Source: Caenorhabditis remanei | Taxonomy: Eukaryota > Nematoda > Chromadorea > Rhabditida > Rhabditidae | DNA length: 64,000 nt | Reading direction: 5' to 3' | Assembly (NCBI RefSeq): GCF_010183535.1 | Contig: NC_071333.1 | Span: forward strand, 12,274,587-12,338,586 | Shown here: one piece after another, positions 1 to 12,140 of the stretch | Position numbering within the stretch: position 1 is the stretch's first letter | Layout of the letters: the number at the start of each line of letters is the position of its first letter | Position numbers and translations under genes: made by a program | Notes under the pieces: generated by a model | What the model was told of the DNA's origin: nothing | Database searches by the model: none | Seen by the model: the letters and a program-made list of their open reading frames with translations, nothing else

Positions 1-3000
1 CTTATTATGCATGTATGTGGGGCGGATGCACAATGCGGCCTCCTAACCAACTCGAAAATCAGCACATGAGCAATTGAGCACCGAGGAACACTGACACACG
101 TCGTTCAGATGTCACACTAATCCTAACCGGGCGCGAACGTTTGCATGTCATTCTTAATTGAATCATATTTTTATGCTGATCCCCCGCCGCGCTCCGCCGC
201 TCTCACACTTCAATGGCAACACATTCATTCCGTGTCGTGACATTTCATCTTCTCGTCTTATGGTAGTAGTTCAATGTCTCTCCTTATTTTCTCCAGCCTT
301 CCTTCCCGCTTGCAACTTCCGTTCATTCACAACAATTCGTCGACACATCGGTCGCAAACTATTTTCTCGATTATACACTTTTCTTTTCTATCTTCTCACA
401 TTCTTTTATCTAGTCTATCCGTTTCGTTTTTCACACTCTGATATAGTGGATATGAACTTTTTCCCGCATGTTTGTAGATATGTTTGCCCTGCTCACAGGT
501 GTTCTATCGTCATTGTAACCCTCCCCTCGTAGAACTAGTCGTTCTTGTTCAAACTTCACTACTATTTCGATTCCACAAACCTTTTCATCATCAAACAACT
601 TTTTTGTCTTTTTTTCTTTTTGAAACTAAAAAAACAAGTAAAAAAATGACTGCTGTCAGAATCTGTCCATCAAAGTTTGACCAACATGATTTTTTGGGAA
701 TGTTCTCTTTTTCTCTAAAAGTAATGCTGGAAACAGTTTTTTCTGATTATGAGACATGAGTCATTTTCAGAGTACTCGTCACTCTTCTCTATCACTGATA
801 CCATCAGAACACATACCTTACGGAAATACGTTTTTCCTGTTTTTGATCGTTTTCGGGGTGTTTGTGTGTTCGAAAGTGAGGAAGTGAGTTGAAGCGCTTA
901 GATTTTTTGGATCTTTGCCTCCAATTAGCTGAAATTTTCTTATTCTGTCCGATTTTCACTCTACTGGTGACAGGTCAAATAGTTCTTCTAAATTTCTGAA
1001 GAACCTTGCCTGCAACTATTCTAGAATAAGTTTCTAGAACTGATGATCCCTCCCACACAAAACGCGGAACCAACTTATTTCAACACAGTTACCCCCTATG
1101 CCCTTTCAATTTCCATTTCAATTTTATAATCCTATCGGCAACACTGATAACGCCACACCAAATACATTTTTCTCTAACTGTTCGCCTCTCACTTTTGATT
1201 TTTTTTTCAATTACATGATTGAAAAATAGCGAAAGATTTCATACAGCGGCCGCGTTTTTTGTTTTCATTCCTTTCGCCGCCCGCGCTTTTGGAGCATTCA
1301 GAATACATTAGCTCCTCCTCATCCAATTCACTTTTTGCGTTTTTGTTTTCTAAACGCTTTTTCTTACAACCCTCCAGTTCATTTTTCAGTAGTAGTGGTA
1401 GACGGAGGCGGCAGTGTCTTTTGATTCCACAGTTTTATATTTCTACTATGCTTTTAAAACACTTTTTCTTTCTACCATTGCATCCATGTCTCTGTTTCTC
1501 TTTATTCCTACAGCCACTTTCTGTAATTGCTGATAATTGTCTGTGTTCGTTCCCACAAACATCGGTGGCGAGAACGACGCAAGAGAAAACACAAAAAGAG
1601 TTTCGACTGTGACAGTCAGCTTTTCAATACTGTCAACAAAACTATCGCTGACTGTGAAGATTGAAATAATGTTTAAACAATTATATTATAATGGGAGCGA
1701 GAATGCGAGATGTCAATTCGGTTTTGAACCAACCTTCCTTCATTCCTCTCAATTTCCATCGTTTCTCCTCATTTTTCCTCATTTTTCTTTTCAAATCGGG
1801 TACAGATGTTTCGTCGATTGTCCCATCAATCATGCTTAATCGAGAAGTTGAACATTCTCACCTGTTCGTCGTCGATTACACAATTGGAGGTCTCTAATCT
1901 GTTTTTCGAATCGAGAACATCTAATCTCTCGTATTCATATTCATTTCCATACCACAATCCGTTTTTCCATTCAAAAAAGAAAACATTCCTCAGAATTTAC
2001 AATCGAAACTATATCCTTTTCCATGTATCCCTTTCTATTTCTGGTCATCACTAAATCACAATATCCGTTACGAATTATCCTCCGCTTGGACTAACTACTT
2101 TCTATCAACTGTCGCAATCTCTACAGTACAGTCATAAGTTATCATAATTTACCATCATGGTTGCCAACGTCGTCGCCGGTTATATTATATTATCATTATT
2201 TCCTGCAGTAATAACCGTTAAATGTTTGTTCGGAAGGGTGCTACATGTACATAGTTAATAGTATAATTGCCCATTGTTTTCAATTGGGTCCTTCTGTCGG
2301 CAACCACCTCTCTTGTGACTCTTTATCCTAACCGCAATAGTACAAAACCACTGTGTATGCTAAACATGAACAATAAAACATTGATTAACTTTCTTTCAAT
2401 AATGATTTTCAAAATAATTGTGCAATTTTAGATACATTTTTTGCTTCAAGTCTGGAAACTTTCCTTTCAAAAAACGTTTGCCACATTTCACAACTATTTT
2501 CCTCACTATTTTTCTATTCATACAATAAACATGTCATTTATGTTCAATTTCCCCATCATCCCTGCTCACAATCCCATCCCATTCATCCCGACCTACTTTC
2601 TAGGCGCCTGCACCTGCTTATAAATCCTACCCCTATTTGGCAGATGTCTTTGCATAATAAGATACTGAATTCCGACAAAAAAAAACGAGGCAGCCGACAC
2701 AGCAAGACCAACCTCGTTTCCTTTTCATCGTTCTGCACTTTTCCAACCACCATCACCTCTTCATCTTGCTTCACCCTTCTTACCCTTCCCATCGGTTCAT
2801 ATCCTCTTTATTGCTCGATGATTTCATTATGAACAGATGTCTTTGATTTACATATCGTAAGTATTCCGTCACATTGCTCTAGACTCCTTGTGGTCTGCCG
2901 CTATGTACAACGGAGACACGAAGGAAAATTTGTGATTCATATGATCTCCCTATTCTTTTATTCTTTGTTCACAAATCTTTTACATGTGAACTTATGAATG

Positions 3001-3251
3001 TAAGGACATACATATAAGATTCATAATTCATAAATGAAAAGCTCTCATTCAGTCTGTTTTGTTCACGACATATTGTCGACATAGCCCTTTTGCATGTAGT
3101 TGTTTTCCTTGACGTTTTTTTCCTGTCGCTATTAATATACCATTCTTACATTGTTATTTTCGCGTTCACTTTCTGAACGCAAACGTACTCTCACTTGATG
3201 CTCTTGTCCAACCCATCATTAGATCCTCTTAGTAATAAAAACTTTTTGCAG
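1..3251. other. Upstream non-coding region of ddr-1
   Basis: I see no convincing protein gene here. The sequence is AT-rich and strongly polypyrimidine on the + strand, and its short ORFs are low-complexity F/S/L reads typical of Caenorhabditis spacer. A possible 5' leader exon ends at a good donor (GTAAGT, 2857) and would splice to the acceptor ending at 3251. An ATG at 2838 in that leader would read out of frame with ddr-1 and stop inside its first exon, so it is at most an upstream ORF. The region probably carries the ddr-1 promoter, but no specific site can be named. Confidence 0.5.
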
Positions 3252-3269
3252 AATTGCTATTCAGATGAG

Positions 3270-6200
3270 ATGCAAATTGTACTCGTCCTCCTAGCAATTT
3301 ATGGGACGACCAAAACAAATGCTCTGCGCATTGGTAAGTTGATGAATTCTAATTAAAACCATAAGCGAGTCACATAAAACTTACCTCGTTTCAACATCTC
3401 AGATCAATGTGGCGAGAGGGCACTTGGTATGCAAAATGGTGACGTACTGGATTCACAAATAACGGCAAGTAGCAGCTTTGACAAGCAGAGTGTTGGACCA
3501 CAGAATGCGAGGTTGCATTCAGAACTGGCATCGGGGGCCTGGTGTCCAAAACCTCAGATTAACTCCAAGAGCTATGAGTTTCTGCAGGTAATTTTAAGTT
3601 TTAAGAAGACTGAAAACTATAAGATGTATTTTAGGTCACTCTGAATGACACTTTCTTGATAACCGCAGTGGAAACTCAAGGGAGATATGGAAATGGAACA
3701 GGGCGAGAGTTTGCAAGCAACTATATGATTGACTACCTCAGAACTGGAAGTCAATGGATAAGATACAAAAATAGAACAGGTCATGTGGTATGTTTTTGTT
3801 CAAATCGGACCTAAACCAACTAACATGTTATAATGTCTAGTATATGGATGGAAATTTCGACACCACTACCCCAGTGATCAGAGTGTTGGACCCTCCAATT
3901 GTTGCATCTCGCATTCGAATTGTTCCTTCTTCAAAAAACACACGGACAGTTTGTATGCGTGCAGAACTTCATGGATGCAAACATGATGGTAATTTATCTT
4001 TAACTATACACATCGGAAGCCAGTGTTTAACAAACCACAAATCATTTACAGGTGTCATCTATTACTCAACTGTGCCAGATGGTTCTCGTCTTGACACTCT
4101 TGACTTCAAAGACAATATGTTTGAAAATAGTCAAATGTACACTGAATCAGGCATCAAAAGGTTCGTTCTACCACTCCCTTTTTGTATCATAAGGACATCA
4201 CAAACCAAGAATATAAAAAGAAAAGAAATAAAGAAAAGTTTTAAAGTAGCGGTTGATAACAGTTAACTTGATTGATGAATGTGATCGACAGTTACAAAAT
4301 GTTGATGATTTCCAGGGGTCTTGGACTGCTGACTGATGGGTATGTGGCGCAGACGTCACCGTTTGAAAAAAATCAGATGAACAATAGTTGGATCGGCTGG
4401 AATAGGGACACTACTGGTAGGGATTTTGGAGAGAAGGGGATTTGAGAATAAAAACATTTCAGATGGACGCGTTACAATACTATTCGAGTTCGAAGATGTT
4501 CACAATTTCACTGATGTTGTTCTAGCCACATTTGGAAACAGAATTGATGGAATTGATGTCATTTTCAGGTATGAATTAATTTTTTGCATTTTAATAGGCA
4601 TCCATTAAAAATCTCATATTTCAGCCAAGACGGAAAAACCTTTCCATTGTTCTCTCAAATATCTTCAAGTGAACGACAAACTATGAACAACACTAGTAGA
4701 CGGTAAGTTCAATTCAAATCCTTCATCATTATTTCAATTTGTCCTTTTTAGTTATGACTTCCGTGTTCCTCTTCACAATCGTGCAGGCAGAAAAGTACGG
4801 ATATCAATCAAGTTCTCGTCAGACTGGATGTTCCTGACGGAAGTTCATTTTACTTCAGGTACTAACTTAATATTCACCCCAGATTCAAGTTTTATGATAT
4901 TTCAGCTGCAAACCTGACATTGATGTCTGAAAAGATACCTTCACCCCAATCCTCAGCCACTCAACAACTTCTTGTGATATGTGGAATTATCTTCTTGACA
5001 ATTTTTGCCTGTGTTGCATACTGTATTTCAGTTTGTCTCAAACGCCGACAGAAGAACAAAAGTGTTGACTCGGTATGTGACTTACAGTAATTTCTCTGGA
5101 ACCAAACTGATTATTTTTCAGAATGTCAAAAAAGATCTGATCATAACTCATATGGGTAACAAGCCAACATGTCATGTCTTCCCATCAAACAACAAATTAT
5201 CAAATGGTTCTTATGAAGTCGCTAACGACATCCTCTATGCAAGATCACAGAAATCTACGCTGTTAAGTGTCTCGTCAAAATCAAGCTCTTCCTGCCGAGC
5301 TATTCCTCCGACATGGAATGATTTCAATTTCCCGCCACCACCAGAAGGAAGAGGTAACTGACTGATAGTCCAGCCGTAACTGAAAAAGTACTTTCAGAAG
5401 AGCACACCTATTCACAACCTGTTTCTCCAGAGAATACGAGCAGCAGCAACGGATCTTATAGAAGTGTCAAGAAAATTCCAGCTTTGTAAGCAAATTTAGC
5501 ATTTCATATATTTCAAACTTCAAAAATTAATTCAGGAAAAAATACCCAACTAGTGCGCTGCTAATAGGAAAAGCAATTGGAGAGGGGAAGTTCACTATGA
5601 TTAAGGAATGTATCATATTTGGAGGTTTGAAATGTGCACACAAATCGACAAAGGAAGAAGATTGCGTGCATGGTACGCGAGCATTAGGGGATGAAATAGC
5701 ATGTCTGTTAAAATGCGGAAGACACCCTCGAATAGTGGAATTATTTGGAGTCGATGAGTCATATAACTTGCTTTTGGAGCATGTTGAATACGGATGTATC
5801 AGGAATTTCTGGTTGGCTTCGGATGCACCTTTAGAGTAAGTTTTTTATTGAGACTAGTTCATACAGCGATTTCATGTATTTATTTCATTTGAAACTGTTC
5901 AATTTTCAGCACCGAATTCTTAGCCAGGATATGCAAAGACATTTATGCCGCAATGGCATATTTGGAAAGCATCCGGATAGTCCACGGTCACTTTACACCC
6001 AATAATATCCTGCTTGACGGTGAATTTCATGCAAAAATTTGTTCTCCTCGAGGTCCATCTCATCATGCACAGCTTCGATATTCTGCTCCAGAATCTATTG
6101 TGAATGTGAGCATTCTTATTAAAAGGCCAATAAAATTATTACACTGTTCAGAATGAATTCACTCACAAATCAGACGCGTGGGCCGTGGCTACAACAGTGT

Positions 6201-6474
6201 ACGAGATGGCTTATCAATGTCGACAACGTCCTTACGAGGAACTAACCAATGAGCAGATAGTTGATAACGCGTGTGCTCTCTTGGATCAACAACCAAATGG
6301 GGTGAGACTATCAGACAGTGGGAGTAATTCAAAAAAGTATCTTATTTTCAGGTGGTTCCATTGATGCCAACAGTTTTCAACTATGAAATTCTACAACTTC
6401 TCACTCGATGCTTCAGGGTGGATCAGTTGGAGCGACCGACATTCGAGCGGTTTTCAAAATCATTTCACAACTGA
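3270..6474 (+). CDS. ddr-1: Discoidin domain receptor with degenerate kinase domain (DDR-1)
   Basis: I assemble 16 exons: 3270-3333, 3403-3587, 3635-3787, 3841-3988, 4052-4160, 4316-4416, 4463-4568, 4625-4702, 4752-4858, 4906-5072, 5122-5353, 5398-5485, 5536-5835, 5910-6105, 6152-6301, 6352-6474. These give 768 aa with phases matching throughout. Domain order: signal peptide (about 1-21); F5/8-type discoidin domain opening DQCGERALGMQNGDVLDSQI; the DDR-specific second beta domain; one membrane helix near residues 371-394; a Ser-rich juxtamembrane stretch; and a kinase-like domain from about 520 to the end. The Gly loop (IGEGKF), a VAIK-type Lys (CAHK), a helix-C Glu and the APE motif remain. 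HRD reads HGH and DFG reads CSP, so catalysis is unlikely. DDR receptors bind collagen at the plasma membrane and guide axons in worms. The start was chosen for its signal peptide; the acceptor 18 nt upstream would suit SL1. A poly(A) signal lies at 6796-6801. The symbol follows my memory that C. elegans ddr-1 neighbours dpyd-1 and dlg-1. Confidence 0.9.
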
Positions 6475-7828
6475 ACCCAATCTTCTCAAGACATATTCCA
6501 CATTGACCAATTGATCTCCAACCCCCATTTCTCCTACTTAATCAGGAACGATTCCCCAACTCATTCATTGAGATCCCTCTCCCATTTGCTTTGAAACAAT
6601 GACATTCACAAAATCTTTCCCAAAGTTAGAAACTACGAGTATATACATTCAGAATCTATTGAAAACATAGTTTTGAGACCGAAGTGCAGGTATTGGCGAG
6701 GGCATTGTCAAATAGAGAAGAACAGATACAGTATTTTGCATTTCGGCAACGGTGTAAGAAGAAACACGCGGTGAGAAAAAAAAGAGAGAGAAAGAAATAA
6801 AACTGATCTTTTGATTTGTGATCTCTCTTTTGTAAATGCCTTCGCCATTCTCCTAACGGTTCAAAACGTTTTTCGACCAGTTGTAAAATTTGACCTAACC
6901 CCTTCCTAAGAGCAAATGAGCCTTACCCAAGACAACACATGATAGGTGTCCTATCGATTTGGACCACACAGGACAGAGGATGCAGGTACCCATACCGCGC
7001 ACCCTCCCTCTCTTACTATCTTATCCTCTCATTTTTGCTTTATTGACCCGGGCTCTCTATCTCTTTGTTGACTGTAGTTATTTGATGTCTCTGCAGTTTT
7101 TCTCAGTTTTAGAGATCAAAAAAGTATTTTCCCCCCCCTCTTCCATTGTCCAAAATCAAACTTTTATTAGTCAACTCTGTGGTGTATTCTGTTTAAATGG
7201 TCTTTACGCGTATTGAATTTGTCTACTCAATAAAAAGTTATACCATGATCTGTATTTTTTGATAATATCTAATCACGCGACTATAATCACTCTCCAACCC
7301 TTTTTCTCCGTCTAATTTCTCCAATCAGTATCAAAAATATCACCTCGAGGATAGTGTATAATATCTCTCTTCACGATACAATGAACCTGCTTTGAAAATA
7401 GAAAAATTCGCAGACTTATCATTTCATCTTTTCCAACTGAGTGACAAGAACCTGATAAATGAACACGTGGCGCCTCGATGATTTGCAGTATATAGGAAAA
7501 TCGGCTGTAATCTTATCAGTTCTGTTCGTTGATACAATCTCGGCATTCATTACCTTCTCTTTTCTCTTATTTTATCAGTTCTCATTTTCTTTCATACAGT
7601 CCCCGCTCATTTATTGGACAGACGACGCGCGGGCTGCTGCCGTGAAAATTTTTCTGCCGTTTTCTGTTATATTCGTGACTTGTACTTTAAATTTTCTGTA
7701 ATACTATTCTGATTGTAGTGAACAGTGTTTTTCACAGCTAATTAGTACTTCTTCACGTCTCCAACGATGAATAGCAGTTTTTCTTACTTTTTCAACTCTT
7801 GATCCATAGATTGTCTCATATTTCAGCC
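6475..7828. other. ddr-1 3'UTR and dpyd-1 upstream spacer
   Basis: The first 330 bases are the probable ddr-1 3'UTR, ending after the AATAAA at 6796-6801. The rest is AT-rich spacer with pyrimidine tracts and no ORF that looks coding. A splice acceptor (TTTCAG, 7821-7826) two bases before the dpyd-1 ATG is a likely SL1 trans-splice site. Confidence 0.5.
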
Positions 7829-10800
7829 ATGACTCCAACACCCAACACTTCAAGTCCAAACGCTAATCTTCCACTTCTCAGCAAGGACTCTCCGGATATT
7901 GAGGTAGAAATCAAATTTAGAATTAAAACATGTTTGAAGTACTAAAACAAAGTTCTAACGCAGTGCCTTCTTCTTTTCGTTACTCAATTTTTCCGATAAG
8001 ACTGTCCGATAACCAGCGCACGTGCGACGTGCACATGCAGCCTGATAGCAGCCTTTTAGAGAAACCTTTGATCTTCTGCAAGAGAGATGGACATGTATCG
8101 TTGAAACTTTTCTGTTGAAATGATTTCGAATTTTTAAGAGTATTATAAAACAGACACACTTCAAAATATCAACAAAAAGTTTTCAGAGTCTACTCATCTT
8201 GAATCCAAAAGTTCAGTTGAAAGCTAATGCTATCCCAAGTGCTGTCACCAAGAAAAACAAGCATAACTGGAAGAGAAACGACGAGAAGGGGTGTGGAGCG
8301 GTAATAATCTCTCAGGAGTTTCAGGTTCTCGAACAAATACATGATATTTCAGACATGTGGAGAATCCAAACTAAAGAATGACTTCCGTGACATCAAGCAT
8401 ACAACACTCAGTGAACGTGGAGCACTGAAAGAAGCTATGAGGCATGTACAGAAATCACACTGTTTCATTTTTTTCGTTACAGTGACGTAGTGATCTATGA
8501 GAAATCATTTTCTGATTTGATACTGATATACCTTTTTGCGCGGTGATAGAAAAAAGTAGAAACCAAAAGAACACTTTCTGCAGAGAATGGGATAAAGATC
8601 TATTATATCGTACTTCAGATGTCTGAAATGTGCGGATGCCCCATGCCAAAAAAGTTGCCCAACTCAACTGGATATCAAAGCTTTCATCACGAGTATTTCA
8701 AACAAGAACTACTACGGAGCCGCCCGTCAAATTTTGTCTGACAACCCATTGGGTCTCACCTGTGGTATGATTTGCCCAACTTCGGATCTCTGCGTTGGAT
8801 CATGTAACCTTCAAGCCAGTGAAGAGGGAGCTATCAATATCGGAGGACTCCAGCAATACGCTTGTGATGTCAGTGGTCTTTCTTGATAATTCAATTCAAA
8901 CAATATTGTTTTTGCAGGTTTTCAAACAAATGAATGTCCGTCAAATCGTTTCCAAGGAAATTCGTGAAAACCGTAATGCCTCTCATAAAGAGCAAATCGC
9001 TCTCATCGGATGTGGACCAGCAAGTATCTCGTGTGCTTCTTTCTTGGCTCGTCTCGGATATACTGACATCACCATTTATGAAAAGCGTGCTTACATTGGA
9101 GGGCTTTCTTCCGCTGAAATTCCACAATTCCGTCTCCCATATGATGTTGTCGACTTCGAGATCCAACTTGCCAGAGATATTGGAGTAAAGATCGAAACCA
9201 ACAGATCTCTCTGCAAGGAGGACATCACTCTTGACAAGTTGAAAGTAGGTTTTGGTTCTGATGTCATGAGAAAATAATATTTTTTTTTATTTCAGGAGCA
9301 AGGAGCAGTTGCAGTTTTTATTGGAATCGGAAACCCAGAACCAAAGATTGATCCACTGTTCGAGGGACTCACAATTGAAAATGGATTCTACACCAGTAAG
9401 AACTATCTTCCAGCCGTTGCAGCTGCTAGTAAACCAGGTATGTATCAATAACATGTTCCTATGTTTCATTTTTTATTCCAGGTATGTGTGGATGCAAGCG
9501 TACTCCACTCCCAACCATGAGAGGACGTGTTGTGGTCCTTGGAGCCGGAGACACAGCTATGGACTGTGCTACGTCTGCTCTCCGTTGTGGAGCTTCCCGT
9601 GTTACTATTGCATTCCGTAAAGGATTTACTGGAATTCGTGCCGTACCAGAAGAGGTATTTCCCTTATCATACATCCAATTTCCCATTTTTTGTTTTTCAG
9701 ATGGAAGCTGCTAAAGAAGAGAAATGCGAATTCCTTCCATTCTCGGCACCACGCAAAATCAACGTGAAAGACGGGCGCATTGTCTCCATCGAATTCAACA
9801 AAACTGAACAAGACGACAACGGCAAATGGTGAGTAGTGTGAAATGAGGGCAAATAAGTGAAATTCGCAAGTGAAATTTGTCATTTCGTTGCAGGTACGAG
9901 GATGAGGAACAGATTGTTATCTTGAAATGCGACTACGTGATTTCCGCGTTTGGATCCACGTTGAAAGAAGACGCAGGTTAGTACGGGCGGTTTTTTTTTC
10001 TTCTCCCTTTCAAAAGAACTATTCCAGTTGACTTTGTAGATTTTAATCATTGCAAAAGAAATTTTGACTTTTTGAGAGACAAACAGTTGTTGATCTCTGA
10101 TTCATTATAAAAACATGTTGGATGAAAGCTTAGATTGGTCATTGAACTATTACAGTATTATCGGCCCTTCAACCATGCCAATTGAACAAGTGGGGTGGAA
10201 TTGAAGTTGATCCAGTTACTCAACAAACATCTGAGAAATGGGTGTTCGCTGGAGGAGATGTCGCAGGAATCGCTGAAACTACCGTCGAATCTGTCAATGA
10301 TGGAAAGGTAGTGTGGAACAGATGAGGGACTTAAATTCAAATTGTATTTCAGATCGCCGCATGGAACATGCATCGTCACATTCAAGCTCTTCACGGAAAT
10401 GTTGTGTCAGAGTTCCCAGAGCTGCCAAAGTTCTTCACTCCGATCGATGAAGTCGACATTTCTGTTGATATGTGTGGAGTGAAATTCGAGAATCCGTTCG
10501 GACTCGCCTCTGCACCACCAACCACCTCCGGTCCAATGTGTCGTCGTGCTTTCGAGCAAGGATGGGGATTCATTCTCACCAAGACATACGGATTGGATAA
10601 GGACTTGGTCACGAATGTGTCTCCACGTATTGTCCGTGGATCTACCAGTGGACCAGTCTATGGACCAAACCAAGGATCATTCATGAACATTGAGTTGATC
10701 TCTGAGAAATCTACTGAATACTGGCTTCAATGCATTAGAGAGTTGAAACGTGATCATCCAACAAAGATTGTGGTCGCTTCCATTATGTGTACTTACAACA

Positions 10801-12140
10801 AGGCTGACTGGGTTGAACTTGCTACACAGAGTGAGGAAGCTGGAGCTGATATTCTCGAGCTCAATCTTTCCTGCCCTCATGGTATGGGGGAAAAGGGAAT
10901 GGGTTTGGCTTGTGGACAAAGTCCGGAAATTGTCAAGGAGATCTGCAGATGGGTTCGCGCTTGTGTGAAGGTAACTGTTCTCCCAAAATTAACATGACAC
11001 AATCATTTTTTCAGATTCCATTCTTCCCGAAAATGACACCAAACATAACCGATGTCCGTGAGATTGCTAGAGCTGCCAGAGATGGAGGAGCCAGTGGAGT
11101 GACTGCAACAAACACCGTTTCTTCCTTGATGCACATGAAGGCTGATGGAAATGCTTGGCCAGCAATCGGAGGAGCTAAGAGAACCACCTACGGAGGAATG
11201 TCTGGATCTGCCATCCGCCCGATCGCTATGAAGGCGGTATCTTCCATTGCCAACGAACTTGACGGATTCCCAATTATGGCCACCGGAGGAATTGAAAGTG
11301 CTGAGACAGGACTTGGATTCTTGATGGCTGGAGCTTCAGTACTTCAAGTCTGCTCTGCTGTCCAAAACCAGGACTTCACCGTCGTTGAAGACTACTGCAC
11401 TGGACTCAAGGCTCTTCTCTACTTGTCTGGAGCTGAATCTCTTAAGGACTGGGATGGTCAATCTCCACCAATTCCAAAACACCAAAAAGGAAAACCAATC
11501 TTGGTTCAAGGACAGAAGAACCTTCCATTCTTCGGAAAGTTCAGAGATGAGCGTGAGAAGCTTGAATCCATCAAGCTGTCTGAAACCAACCTTCTTGATA
11601 CTGAGAACTATCATTTCGCTTCAAGACCTGACACTCAAGTCTCTAATATTCCAACCGTTGAAGACGTGATTGGTAAAGCTCTCCCAAGAATCGGTCCATA
11701 TGTTACTTTGGATAACCAACAACAGAAGGTGGCTATCATTGATGACGTGAGTGGCTATTTAAAATATTCAATTCTCATTTTTACAACTTTCAGGATATGT
11801 GCATCAATTGTGGAAAGTGTTACATGACATGCAATGACTCTGGATACCAAGCGATTACTTTCGATGCTGTCACTCATCAACCACATGTCACCGAAGATGA
11901 CTGTACTGGATGTACTCTTTGTTACAGGTAAGCTCTTCACATTTGTTTTTCTTAGAATACAAAAAATATGTTTTCAGTGTATGCCCGATTCCGGAATGCA
12001 TTGAAATGGTGCCAAGAAAGGGACCATGGAAGGCACCAAAACGTGGAGTCAAGCCAACCGTCGAGCCAGGCACTCCAAAGGTTGTTAAAGTTGATCAACG
12101 CGGGAGAGTCATTCTTGAATCCACTGGTGGCATGCAGTAA
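7829..12140 (+). CDS. dpyd-1: Dihydropyrimidine dehydrogenase (NADP+)
   Basis: Fourteen exons join in frame to 1059 aa: 7829-7903, 8187-8300, 8353-8441, 8619-8868, 8918-9244, 9296-9437, 9482-9654, 9701-9828, 9894-9976, 10156-10307, 10353-10970, 11015-11746, 11794-11927, 11978-12140. The enzyme reduces uracil and thymine with NADPH, the first and rate-limiting step of cytosolic pyrimidine breakdown. Visible motifs in order are N-terminal Fe-S cysteines ([14 protein letters not shown] and [15 protein letters not shown]), an FAD-binding GCGPAS near residue 209, an NADPH-binding GAGDTAMD near 350, the FMN/pyrimidine domain with the active-site Cys in GMGLACGQ (about residue 698), and two C-terminal 4Fe-4S clusters (CINCGKC and CTGCTLC...CPIPEC). 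Length and motifs are those of a full, active family member. Intron 3 (8442-8618) starts with GC rather than GT. The 3'UTR has AATAAA at 12302-12307. The ATG directly follows a free acceptor, fitting SL1 trans-splicing. Confidence 0.97.

Noticed and set aside
158..759. ORFs of 124 and 91 codons on the + strand
   Set aside because: Low-complexity F/S/L-rich translations of polypyrimidine spacer, with no motif and no splice context.
11336..11669. ORFs of 92-94 codons on both strands inside dpyd-1
   Set aside because: They are shadow frames of a strongly conserved enzyme exon.
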